Below, piece after piece: positions 1-5,806 of a DNA stretch of 12,952 nucleotides. The notes under the pieces are model-generated. The model was given only the letters and a program-made list of their open reading frames with translations. It ran no database searches and was not told the origin of the DNA. The DNA is taken from NCBI GenBank assembly GCA_023396535.1, contig JAEWWD010000178.1, positions 1-12,952 on the forward strand, given 5' to 3'. Origin of the DNA: Bacillota bacterium. GTDB taxonomy: Bacteria > Bacillota > Clostridia > Christensenellales > CAG-138. The translations under genes were made by a program, and so were the position numbers. Within the stretch, counting starts at the first letter, position 1. Each line of letters begins with the position of its first letter.

Positions 1-10
1 GACGATATCC

Positions 11-382
11 ATGAAGTTCAGAATGGTACACGAAAACTACAATGTGTTTGATCTTGAAAAGTCGCTTGCATTCTATGAAAAGGCGCTGGGTCTGACGGAA
101 AAGCGCCGGAAGGTTGCGGAGGACGGCTCCTTCATCATCGTGTTTGTAGGCAACGCGGAATCGGATTTCGAGCTGGAGCTTACTTGGGTCAAAGGATGGG
201 AAAAACCGTACAATCTGGGCGATAACGAATTCCACCTCGCCTTCCGGACAGACGACTTTGACGGCGCGCACGCGCTGCACCAGAGCATGGGCTGCATCTG
301 CTACGAAAACGAGAAGATGGGCATCTATTTCATATCCGACCCGGACGGTTATTGGCTGGAAATCGTTCCGACCAAAAAGTAA
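11..382 (+). CDS. gloA: Glyoxalase I-like VOC family protein (lactoylglutathione lyase)
   Basis: Encodes 123 residues, close to the usual length of bacterial glyoxalase I (about 120-135). This enzyme is a cytosolic metalloenzyme that isomerises the methylglyoxal-thiol hemithioacetal to a lactoyl thioester. The sequence shows one VOC fold of two beta-alpha-beta-beta-beta modules. Residues H7, E56, H75 and E117 sit where the four metal ligands of E. coli GloA lie (H5, E56, H74, E122). The N-terminal pattern H-x-x-x-x-V-x-D-L-E-K-S-x-x-F-Y is typical of the family. Only 10 bases precede the ATG, so the ribosome binding site cannot be judged, but the protein begins exactly where the family does. 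It may share a transcript with the transporter that starts 74 bases downstream. Many Firmicutes lack glutathione, so another thiol or a different VOC substrate is possible; the symbol rests on family resemblance. Confidence 0.82.
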   Translation: MKFRMVHENYNVFDLEKSLAFYEKALGLTEKRRKVAEDGSFIIVFVGNAESDFELELTWVKGWEKPYNLGDNEFHLAFRTDDFDGAHALHQSMGCICYENEKMGIYFISDPDGYWLEIVPTKK

Positions 383-456
383 TCCGCAAATCCGGTAAAA
401 GGAATACGCATTGGTATCACCGGAGTCTGTACAGGATACGGACGGAAAGGATTTTC

Positions 457-1374
457 GTGAAAAAACAGGTACAGGCCGACGTATGGGTCGCGTTTTTCAT
501 CACTATCACACTGTGGGCTTCGGCATTCGTAGGTATCCGTGCGGCGCTTACCTACTATTCGCCGCTTCATCTTGCGTTTTTACGGATGCTGATAGGCTCC
601 GTCGGCCTGGGCATCGTAGCAGTCATACGAAAGACGCGCCTCCCCGACCCGAAGGATATTCCCATATTTCTGCTGTGCGGATTTTTCGGCTTTGCCGTCT
701 ACCATGTCGGAATCAACGTAGGCGAGCAGACGGTAAGCGCGGGGCTTTCCAGCTTGATCGTCACGCTCGCGCCGGTATTCACGGCCATATGGTCGGTGCT
801 GTTTCTCAAGGAACGCATGACGGCCACCGGCCTGCTGGGTACGGTTGTCAGTTTTCTTGGCGTGGCGCTGATTTCCATCAGCATAGACGGCTCCTTCCGT
901 TTTACCGCACAAACGCTGTATATACTGTTCGCCGCATTTTCCGAGAGCATCTATTTCGTGGTGCAGGTGCCATATTTGAAAAAATACGACAGTATTGCGT
1001 TCACGACCTATACCATATGGGCGGCGGCGCTGTTCATGGCCTTCACATCCCGGGGGGTCGTGCGGGAGATCGCCTCAGCACCCGTCAGCGCGAGCCTGAT
1101 CGTGCTGTACCTGGGCATATTCCCCACCATTGTCGCATACAGCGCCATGGCCTATGCGATTTCGCGCATAGGCTCGTCGCGCGGGACAAGCTCCATATAC
1201 CTGACCCCGGTGCTGACATTCCTTATCGCGTGGGCGCTGTTAGGGGAAATCCCGACGTGGTTCTCCCTGCTAGGGGGAGCCGTAACCATCACGGGCGTGT
1301 TGCTGGTCAATCGCGGCACGTCGGAAAAGACGCAAATCCAGCAAAGCGAGGACGTCACGCCGCTGCCGGATTGA
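457..1374 (+). CDS. EamA/DMT-family transporter (RhaT-like exporter)
   Basis: Encodes 305 residues from a GTG start. The start was chosen because GGAAAGG at 444-450 lies 6 bases upstream and the first hydrophobic helix begins at about residue 9. An in-frame ATG at 352 lies inside the preceding gene and would add a non-homologous, strongly basic extension. The protein has about ten hydrophobic segments arranged as two EamA repeats (roughly residues 9-142 and 152-287). Each repeat ends in the family pattern of a conserved proline followed by a helix and Glu: P106 to L117-K118-E119, and P251 to L262-G263-E264. The short tail after residue 287 is polar. The family exports amino acids and other metabolites in the inner membrane, but the substrate cannot be read from sequence. 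The gap to the VOC gene is 74 bases with no visible terminator, so co-transcription is plausible. I see no clear terminator after it. Confidence 0.9.
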   Translation: MKKQVQADVWVAFFITITLWASAFVGIRAALTYYSPLHLAFLRMLIGSVGLGIVAVIRKTRLPDPKDIPIFLLCGFFGFAVYHVGINVGEQTVSAGLSSLIVTLAPVFTAIWSVLFLKERMTATGLLGTVVSFLGVALISISIDGSFRFTAQTLYILFAAFSESIYFVVQVPYLKKYDSIAFTTYTIWAAALFMAFTSRGVVREIASAPVSASLIVLYLGIFPTIVAYSAMAYAISRIGSSRGTSSIYLTPVLTFLIAWALLGEIPTWFSLLGGAVTITGVLLVNRGTSEKTQIQQSEDVTPLPD

Positions 1375-1409
1375 TCATGCATTCGAATCCCAGCCTCCTT
1401 ATCACAGGT

Positions 1410-1418
1410 TGGTATAGT
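1410..1418 (+). promoter_or_regulatory. Candidate extended -10 promoter before the DUF1835 gene
   Basis: TGGTATAGT combines the extended -10 TGn motif with a 5/6 match to TATAAT. No good -35 is visible 17 bases upstream. If used, transcription would begin near 1425, placing the 9-bp inverted repeat at 1441-1465 inside the 5' leader of the DUF1835 gene. The prediction rests on motif only. Confidence 0.35.
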
Positions 1419-1440
1419 ATATGCATCCGTACGTAAGCGC

Positions 1441-1465
1441 CCTATATATGTATGTAATATATAGG
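1441..1465. promoter_or_regulatory. Perfect 9-bp inverted repeat upstream of the DUF1835 gene
   Basis: CCTATATAT and ATATATAGG are exact reverse complements separated by 7 bases (GTATGTA). The repeat lies 47 bases before the ATG of the DUF1835/DUF3658 gene in an otherwise unoccupied interval. It has no following T-tract, so it does not look like an intrinsic terminator. The 25-bp size and 16-base centre-to-centre spacing of the arms fit a dimeric repressor operator. It could instead form an RNA hairpin in the leader. The regulator is unknown. Confidence 0.5.
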
Positions 1466-1511
1466 TATTATGGCAAACAGCGGCCGTTGAATGCACGGGC
1501 AAGGAGGCGGA

Positions 1512-2420
1512 ATGATAGAACTCTCGTTCAGCGAAAGCCTGGGAGGCGCGCTTAAATTTGCGAAATCCATGAAGCCGGGCCAGCGTCTCAATGGCTCTGT
1601 GGCCGTGATCGGCGGCACAAGAAAAGAACAGCGGGAAGCAAGGCGCCGTCGCTACTACTGGACCGGCGCGCCTCTTAATGGCAGTTCCCGCGATGTCGAA
1701 GCCCTGACTCTCGCACTCGATATCGGCGATATCTCGGATTGCCGTATGGGCATACAATCCAATCTGAACTCCCGCAAACGGCTGCTGTCCGATTTATATG
1801 GCGATTTCCCGGGCGTTCCGGAACAGATATGGCAGACGAACGAGCATGCGTTCGCTCGCATACGGGAAGCCGGTTCCACGCAGGAACCCATTCGAATATG
1901 GGTAAGTCCGCATTCCCCCGCTGAACTGTGCTGCATGTATTTCGTTTGCCGCCTTATTGCGGATTCCCCTGCCCCGCTCTATGTCGTCCACGCTCCTTCT
2001 GAGATCGAAAAAGGGGACTGCGTCGTCAGCTACCGCTCGACAGGCGAGATACCCCCCGAAGAACTCGGGAATTTAGCGGTGTCCGACGAACCTGTCAGCA
2101 TGACCATGCGCAGGTATTACGCCGGACTGTGGGACGATCTGGTACGCGAAAACGCGCCGCTGCGCGCTATCGTTAACGGCGTTGTCATGGGCGTCCCCGC
2201 CGAGTTTTACGATTTCGCCCTGCGCGCCAATTTTCCCGAGGGCGAATTCCATGTCGCGCGCCTGATCGGAAATACGCTCATCCGCATGCCGGGCGTCAGC
2301 GATCGATGGCTGTTTCTGCGCATGCAGTCCATGCTGCAAAGCGGAGAACTGATAGAGGTTGCGGCCGCAACGGACGATCATCCTTATTCCGCAATCGTAA
2401 AGCGCGCGCCTGGCGCATAG
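1512..2420 (+). CDS. DUF1835/DUF3658 domain protein
   Basis: Encodes 302 residues. The ATG at 1512 was chosen over an in-frame ATG at 1491 because AAGGAGG at 1501-1507 lies just before it and the family begins with M-I-E-x-x-F-S-E-S. The N-terminal half (about residues 1-150) resembles DUF1835: the opening motif, a central ALALDIGDIS-like stretch (here ALTLALDIGDIS), and E-P-I-R-I-W followed by an E-L-C segment. The C-terminal half (about 180-290) resembles DUF3658, which often accompanies it. No signal peptide or membrane segment is seen, so the product is probably cytosolic. The biochemical function of this pair of domains is not established, and none is assigned here. The gene stands alone, with its own putative control region upstream and a terminator downstream. 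A basic cluster of five arginines near residues 42-52 (R-x-x-R-R-R-R) is notable. Confidence 0.8.
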   Translation: MIELSFSESLGGALKFAKSMKPGQRLNGSVAVIGGTRKEQREARRRRYYWTGAPLNGSSRDVEALTLALDIGDISDCRMGIQSNLNSRKRLLSDLYGDFPGVPEQIWQTNEHAFARIREAGSTQEPIRIWVSPHSPAELCCMYFVCRLIADSPAPLYVVHAPSEIEKGDCVVSYRSTGEIPPEELGNLAVSDEPVSMTMRRYYAGLWDDLVRENAPLRAIVNGVVMGVPAEFYDFALRANFPEGEFHVARLIGNTLIRMPGVSDRWLFLRMQSMLQSGELIEVAAATDDHPYSAIVKRAPGA

Positions 2421-2438
2421 TTCCCTGTAATCGCACAG

Positions 2439-2468
2439 AAGCGCCGGAACATGCCCAGGCGCTTTTTG
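2439..2468 (+). terminator. Intrinsic terminator after the DUF1835 gene
   Basis: AAGCGCC (2439-2445) pairs with GGCGCTT (2458-2464) around a 12-base loop, followed directly by T residues (2463-2467). It begins 19 bases after the stop codon and separates the DUF1835 gene from the alcohol dehydrogenase unit. Confidence 0.75.
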
Positions 2469-2578
2469 TTTACTCAAAACTGTGTTTTTCTCTCAATACC
2501 CAGGTTCCCCCAAACTAAAAAAGACAATTTTCGCGCTATTCATACATAAACGAAAGTTAATGAAAGGGATTGAAAGTC

Positions 2579-2607
2579 TTGTAATCCATTCTGCGATGCG
2601 CTACTAT
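2579..2607 (+). promoter_or_regulatory. Candidate sigma-A promoter of the alcohol dehydrogenase gene
   Basis: TTGTAA (2579-2584) and TACTAT (2602-2607) are separated by 17 bases, each matching 4 of 6 consensus positions. The predicted start near 2614 leaves a short leader before the AAGGAGG site at 2641. The overlapping TATAAA at 2605-2610 is a better -10 by itself but would need a 20-base spacer. The interval 2469-2578 holds nothing else I can recognise. Confidence 0.45.
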
Positions 2608-2652
2608 AAAAAGGGAACGGTTACACTCAATTTAAAACTTAAGGAGGCTATC

Positions 2653-3837
2653 ATGCTTAACTTCAACTATTACACGCCAACAAAAATCATATTCGGCAAG
2701 GACACCGAAAAAACTGTTGGAAAAGAGATTCATGATCTTGGTTATAAGAAGGTGCTGGTACATTACGGCAGCGGCAAGCGTCTGCAGGAAAGCGGCCTGC
2801 TGGACAACGTGCATAAAAGCCTTACGGAATATGGCGTCGGCTATGTGGACCTGGGCGGCGTGGTACCCAATCCGCGCATGAGCCTTGTGAAGCAGGGCAT
2901 AGAGCTTTGCAAGCGGGAAAGCGTGGACTTCATACTGGCCATCGGCGGCGGCAGCCCCATCGATTCCGCGAAGGCCATAGGCTACGGCCTGGCAAACAGC
3001 GACGTCGATCTGGTCGACGTATATATGGCCCGCGTGACTGTAGACAAATGCTACCCCATCGGCTGCATACTCACCATCGCGGCGGCAGGCTCCGAAATGA
3101 GCAATTCCTCCGTCATCACAATCGAGGAAGGCCAACGCAAGCGCTTCTACGATCATGACAGCTCCCGTCCCAAATTCTCCATACTGAACCCGGAGATGAC
3201 CTATACCCTGCCCGCATACCAGACCGCAAGCGGCGCGGTGGACATCATGATGCACACCATGGAGCGCTACTTCACCACCGTGAAGGACGTCGTGCTCATC
3301 GACCGTATGGCGGAAGGCCTGCTCGTTTCTGTCAAGGAAGCCGCCGTCGCGGCCGTAAAAAACCCGTACGATTACGAAGCCCGCGCGACGCTGATGTGGG
3401 GCGGCAGCCTTTCGCATAACGGCCTGCTGGGCACGGGGCGCGTCGGCGCATTCGGTCCGCACATGATCGAGCACGAAGTCAGCGGTATGTTCGACGTCAC
3501 CCATGGCGCGGGCCTGAGCGCCGTATGGAGCAGTTGGGCCCGGTATGTGTATAAGACCAACGTCGGCCGCTTTGCACGGTTCGCCGTCGAGGTATTCGGC
3601 GTAAAGCAGAATTACGAAAACCTTGAAGAGACCGCGCTCGCCGGTATCTCCGCGTGGGAAGACTGGTGCCATTCCATCAATATGCCCGTCAGCCTCAGTG
3701 AGCTTGGCGTGCACCCCACCGACGAGCAGATCGTCGATATGGCCAAGAAGGCCACGTTCGACGACGCTATCACCATCGACGGCTTCCAGCCGCTGACCTC
3801 TTCCGACGTCGTCGCCATACTTACCGCAGCGAAATAA
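2653..3837 (+). CDS. Iron-containing alcohol dehydrogenase (BDH-like, NAD(P)H-dependent)
   Basis: Encodes 394 residues, the usual size for the family. The ATG was chosen because AAGGAGG (2641-2647) precedes it; upstream in-frame starts would add a tail not found in the family. The product interconverts aldehydes or ketones and alcohols in the cytosol. The dinucleotide-binding motif GGGSPIDSAK is at residues 98-107. The metal ligands expected from E. coli FucO (D196, H200, H263, H277) correspond to D197, H201, H270 and H284 with exact family spacing, and H274 matches the second conserved histidine of that helix. All key residues are present, so the enzyme should be active. The overall pattern is closest to the butanol dehydrogenase (YqhD/YugJ-like) branch, so NADPH preference and a role in disposing of fermentation aldehydes are inferences. 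It forms a single-gene unit with its own promoter and a strong terminator. Confidence 0.93.
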   Translation: MLNFNYYTPTKIIFGKDTEKTVGKEIHDLGYKKVLVHYGSGKRLQESGLLDNVHKSLTEYGVGYVDLGGVVPNPRMSLVKQGIELCKRESVDFILAIGGGSPIDSAKAIGYGLANSDVDLVDVYMARVTVDKCYPIGCILTIAAAGSEMSNSSVITIEEGQRKRFYDHDSSRPKFSILNPEMTYTLPAYQTASGAVDIMMHTMERYFTTVKDVVLIDRMAEGLLVSVKEAAVAAVKNPYDYEARATLMWGGSLSHNGLLGTGRVGAFGPHMIEHEVSGMFDVTHGAGLSAVWSSWARYVYKTNVGRFARFAVEVFGVKQNYENLEETALAGISAWEDWCHSINMPVSLSELGVHPTDEQIVDMAKKATFDDAITIDGFQPLTSSDVVAILTAAK

Positions 3838-3897
3838 AGGGAAGTATCAGAAAAGTACTTTACGCGCTGAGGCCGTTATGGCAAAGCAACGAATGAC

Positions 3898-3932
3898 GGG
3901 CCGCTCCGGTTTTGGAGCGGCCCGATTTTTTT
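3898..3932 (+). terminator. Strong intrinsic terminator after the alcohol dehydrogenase gene
   Basis: GGGCCGCTCC (3898-3907) pairs perfectly with GGAGCGGCCC (3914-3923) around a 6-base loop, followed by GA and seven T residues (3926-3932). The -35 of the next promoter begins two bases after the T-tract, so the stop of one unit and the start of the next are packed together. Confidence 0.93.
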
Positions 3933-3933
3933 A

Positions 3934-3962
3934 TTGACAATTCAATGCCCACATATTATGAT
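3934..3962 (+). promoter_or_regulatory. Near-consensus sigma-A promoter of the tetR cluster
   Basis: TTGACA (3934-3939), a perfect -35, lies 17 bases before TATGAT (3957-3962), a 5/6 -10. The expected start is near 3969, which rules out tetR start codons upstream of about 3970. The first palindrome of the putative operator overlaps the end of the -10, a good position for repression. Confidence 0.8.
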
Positions 3963-3990
3963 GACTCCATAGTCATTGATTGGATGGTCA
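3962..3990. promoter_or_regulatory. Tandem palindromic operator, probably for the TetR protein
   Basis: Two related 14-base units, TGACTCCATAGTCA (3962-3975) and TGATTGGATGGTCA (3977-3990), are identical at 10 of 14 positions. The first is embedded in a perfect interrupted palindrome, ATGACT-CCAT-AGTCAT (3961-3976); the second keeps TGA and TCA ends. They lie 15 bases apart between the -10 and the likely tetR start codon. TetR-family proteins commonly repress their own promoters through such sites; that this TetR binds here is inferred. Confidence 0.65.
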
Positions 3991-3995
3991 TCGAT

Positions 3996-4589
3996 ATGAA
4001 GAATTCCCGGGAAATACGAAAGGAGCAGACCCGCGCGCTGCTCATCCGAACCGCATACGACGTCTTCTGCCATATGGGAATCATGAGAGCGCGCGCCTCG
4101 GATATCGCACAGGCCGCACATGTATCCCACGGCACGGTTTTCGTCCATTTCGCATCCATGGATGCGCTTATCGAGGAAGTGGTGGCAGTTTACGGGCAGA
4201 GAATCGCCCTGCGTACGCATGAGCTCGCCCACGGCCGCGCACAGCTTGGGGAACTTCTGCGTGCGCACCTGGCCGGAATTATGGAATTCGAGCCCTTTTA
4301 TGCACGGCTCATACTGGAAAACCGGCTGCTCCCGCCCGGAGCCAGGGACAGTTTCATAGGCATTCAATCCGCCATCTCCTTTCATTTTGCTAAGGCGATG
4401 GAACACGGCGCCGCCTATGCAGCCGAAGTTCCCCCTTACTTTCTGTTCAATCTTTGGGTGGGGCTGGTGCATCATTATCTTTCCAACGGAGATCTGTTTG
4501 CGCCGGACGGCGGCGTAATCTGCCGCCACGGAGACATGCTGATAAAAAACTTCCTAACGCTTGTTGAAAAGGGGGGGAACACAGTATGA
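3996..4589 (+). CDS. TetR/AcrR-family transcriptional regulator
   Basis: Encodes 197 residues, typical of TetR regulators. The N-terminal helix-turn-helix spans about residues 12-56, with the recognition region A-S-D-I-A-Q-A-A-H-V-S-H-G-T-V-F-V-H-F at about 34-52. The C-terminal part (about 60-190) is helical and would hold the ligand pocket and dimer surface; the ligand is unknown. The ATG at 3996 is preferred because the promoter places the transcription start near 3969 and a weak GGATGG lies 8 bases upstream. ATG at 3984 is an alternative that lacks a visible ribosome binding site. The stop overlaps the start of the next gene (ATGA), suggesting translational coupling. Tandem palindromes beneath its promoter suggest autorepression together with the downstream small genes. 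It is probably the sensor for the cluster, relieving repression when its ligand is bound. Confidence 0.88.
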   Translation: MKNSREIRKEQTRALLIRTAYDVFCHMGIMRARASDIAQAAHVSHGTVFVHFASMDALIEEVVAVYGQRIALRTHELAHGRAQLGELLRAHLAGIMEFEPFYARLILENRLLPPGARDSFIGIQSAISFHFAKAMEHGAAYAAEVPPYFLFNLWVGLVHHYLSNGDLFAPDGGVICRHGDMLIKNFLTLVEKGGNTV

Positions 4590-4786
4590 ATGCCGATAAC
4601 CTGCTCAAGGGCCGCGCCTGTTACGGGCATCTGGGCGGAACGCTGGGAAACCGGCTGTTCCAGCGACTATTGGAACTAAAATGGTTTGAGCGGGAAGAGG
4701 GCGCAAAGACTGCGTACCGGCTCACGCAGGAAGGTATTGAGGGCTTTGCCCGGCTGGGCGTGGATACTATGAAACGAGGGAAATAG
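4586..4786 (+). CDS. Small protein resembling the isolated C-terminal domain of ArsR-type regulators
   Basis: Encodes 66 residues. It shares a 4-base ATGA overlap with tetR and ends one base before the next start codon, so it belongs to the same translated unit. A G-rich ribosome binding site (4571-4577) precedes it. Residues 10-60 (R-x-C-Y-x-H-L-x-G-x-L-G, then a helix, then Y-R-L-T-x-E-G and a final L-G-V) recall the C-terminal extension found after the winged helix in one group of ArsR regulators, where the usual pattern is C-Y-D-H-L-A-G-x-L-G. The DNA-binding winged helix that normally precedes it is absent, and TetR occupies that position. It may be a stand-alone ligand- or partner-binding module, or a remnant of a longer regulator. 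C12 and H15 could bind metal or react with a ligand, which is speculative. Coding is supported by tight gene packing. Confidence 0.65.
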   Translation: MNADNLLKGRACYGHLGGTLGNRLFQRLLELKWFEREEGAKTAYRLTQEGIEGFARLGVDTMKRGK

Positions 4787-4787
4787 T

Positions 4788-5099
4788 ATGCAGAACAAAA
4801 ATCCGTTTATGGTGTTTCGCGAGGAAGCTCCGGATGTCGCTTCGGCGTTCGACTGTTTGATCGGTTCCATCTCCTCCCTTGACGGGTTGGACGCGAAAAC
4901 GCGGCAGCTCATTTACATCGGTATAAAGGCCTCGCAGGGGGAAGCAGGCGCTGTCGCCGCGCATGTACCCATGGCGAAAAAGGAAGGCGCGACGCGGTCA
5001 GAGATTCGCGATACCATACTGCTGACGCTCACCGTATCCGGCGTGCAAGGCATGTCGCATTGCCTTGTACCGGCGCTTGAAGCATACGAAAACTGCTGA
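4788..5099 (+). CDS. Carboxymuconolactone decarboxylase (CMD/AhpD-like) family protein lacking the CxxC motif
   Basis: Encodes 103 residues forming one CMD domain. The pattern L-D-x-K-T-R-Q-L-I-Y-I-G-I-K-A (34-48), H59, and the E-G-A-T-R-S-E-I-R-D turn (66-75) are diagnostic. AhpD members carry a redox pair C-x-x-C three residues before the conserved histidine; here those positions are E52 and A55, so a peroxidase-partner role through a disulfide is unlikely. C23, C92 and C103 lie elsewhere. Family members without the pair include true gamma-carboxymuconolactone decarboxylase and many proteins of unknown activity; no aromatic degradation genes are nearby. The gene starts one base after the mini-ArsR-like gene and is followed 16 bases later by the zinc-ribbon gene, so it is part of the TetR-controlled operon. 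Function in small-molecule or electrophile handling is inference. Confidence 0.85.
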   Translation: MQNKNPFMVFREEAPDVASAFDCLIGSISSLDGLDAKTRQLIYIGIKASQGEAGAVAAHVPMAKKEGATRSEIRDTILLTLTVSGVQGMSHCLVPALEAYENC

Positions 5100-5115
5100 T
5101 GAAGGAGCGAAAGAT

Positions 5116-5361
5116 ATGAAAATCTGCATCGCCTGCGGCATGCCCATGCGGGAAGCCGCTGATTACCCGCTGCAGGATGAAAGCAAGGACTACTGCAAAT
5201 ACTGCGCCCGGCCGGACGGAACCATGCAGTCCTATCCTGAGAAAGTGGATGGGACCACGGAATTCCTCATTCGCACGCAGGGGTTGGACGCGCAGGCGGC
5301 GCGCGAGGCAGCCATCCGCATGCTTGCCAAACTGCCGGCATGGCAGGACGTTCCTTCCTGA
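5116..5361 (+). CDS. Putative zinc-ribbon protein (Zn_ribbon_2 type)
   Basis: Encodes 81 residues. The ATG at 5116 has GAAGGAG (5101-5107) at a good distance; an earlier in-frame ATG at 5065 lies inside the CMD gene and lacks such a site. Two knuckles, C4-I-A-C7-G-M-P-M and Y-C27-K-Y-C30, form the four zinc ligands of the small putative zinc-ribbon family in which the sequence C-x-x-C-G-M-P is characteristic. A helical C-terminal half follows (about 45-75). Such proteins are often small stand-alone genes or domains attached to regulators or transporters; no activity is established. Its place between the CMD-family gene and the TfoX-domain gene suggests it works with them, perhaps in protein or nucleic-acid contacts. 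Confidence 0.82.
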   Translation: MKICIACGMPMREAADYPLQDESKDYCKYCARPDGTMQSYPEKVDGTTEFLIRTQGLDAQAAREAAIRMLAKLPAWQDVPS

Positions 5362-5394
5362 CCTATCAGTGCCATAAGTTTAGGAGGTTTTTTC

Positions 5395-5724
5395 ATGGCA
5401 AGCAGCCTGGATTTTGTGCAATACGCCTGCGATCAGATCAGGGGAACGGGCGTTATCCGCTATAGGTAGATGTTTGGCGAATATATGGTGTATGTCAACG
5501 ATAAGCCCATACTGCTCATCTGCGACGATACCGTATATGTGAAGCCGCACGACTGCATCCGCGATCTCATGTCGAACGCCGACAGGGGCGCTCCCTATCA
5601 GGGGGCGAAAGAACACTACATACTCGATATCGACGACAGCTTGCGCAGCAGGGAGATTGTAACGCTGCTCGAGCAGGTGACGCCCATACCGAAACCGCGA
5701 AAAAAGAAACCGCGTCCCTCATAA
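5395..5724 (+). pseudogene. TfoX N-terminal-domain protein, interrupted by an in-frame UAG
   Basis: From ATG 5395, preceded by AGGAGG at about 5382-5387, the frame runs to TAA 5722-5724 and would give 109 residues, the usual size of single-domain TfoX_N proteins. Codon 25 (5467-5469) is TAG, where the family has the residue before M-F-G-E-Y, commonly lysine (AAG), so one base change explains it. The rest of the domain is intact, ending in a basic P-K-P-R-K-K-K-P-R tail. UAG serves as the ordinary stop in neighbouring genes (2418-2420, 4784-4786, 6381-6383), so code reassignment is unlikely. ATG follows the stop immediately (5470), so reinitiation could produce an 84-residue protein lacking the first helix and strand. 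It may be a recent nonsense allele or a base-call error. TfoX_N proteins are small, and their role outside Haemophilus competence is unclear. Confidence 0.75.
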
Positions 5725-5744
5725 TCCGCACCGCCGCATGATGA

Positions 5745-5763
5745 TTGACACCTGTGCTATAAT
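5745..5763 (+). promoter_or_regulatory. Extended -10 promoter before the nitroreductase gene, with an abnormally close TTGACA
   Basis: TATAAT (5758-5763) is a perfect -10 preceded by TG and one base, an extended -10. A perfect TTGACA (5745-5750) lies only 7 bases upstream, 10 bases less than the usual 17-base spacer. The extended -10 alone may work; the two perfect hexamers cannot be used together in the normal way. Confidence 0.55.
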
Positions 5764-5806
5764 TGAAACAGACTATCCATCAAGTATCGAAAAGAGGCCA
5801 TACCCT

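Noticed and set aside
411..1436. 341-codon open frame overlapping the EamA transporter in another frame
   Set aside because: The translation is Arg/His-rich without membrane segments, while the competing frame shows two EamA repeats and a good ribosome binding site.
2632..3714. 360-codon open frame on the - strand opposite the alcohol dehydrogenase gene
   Set aside because: It lies antisense to a gene with all catalytic residues, and its translation is low-complexity His/Ala/Gly-rich without family resemblance.
5467..5469. UAG as a recoded (pyrrolysine or suppressed) codon
   Set aside because: UAG ends several neighbouring genes normally, the codon aligns with an ordinary lysine position, and no recoding structure is apparent.
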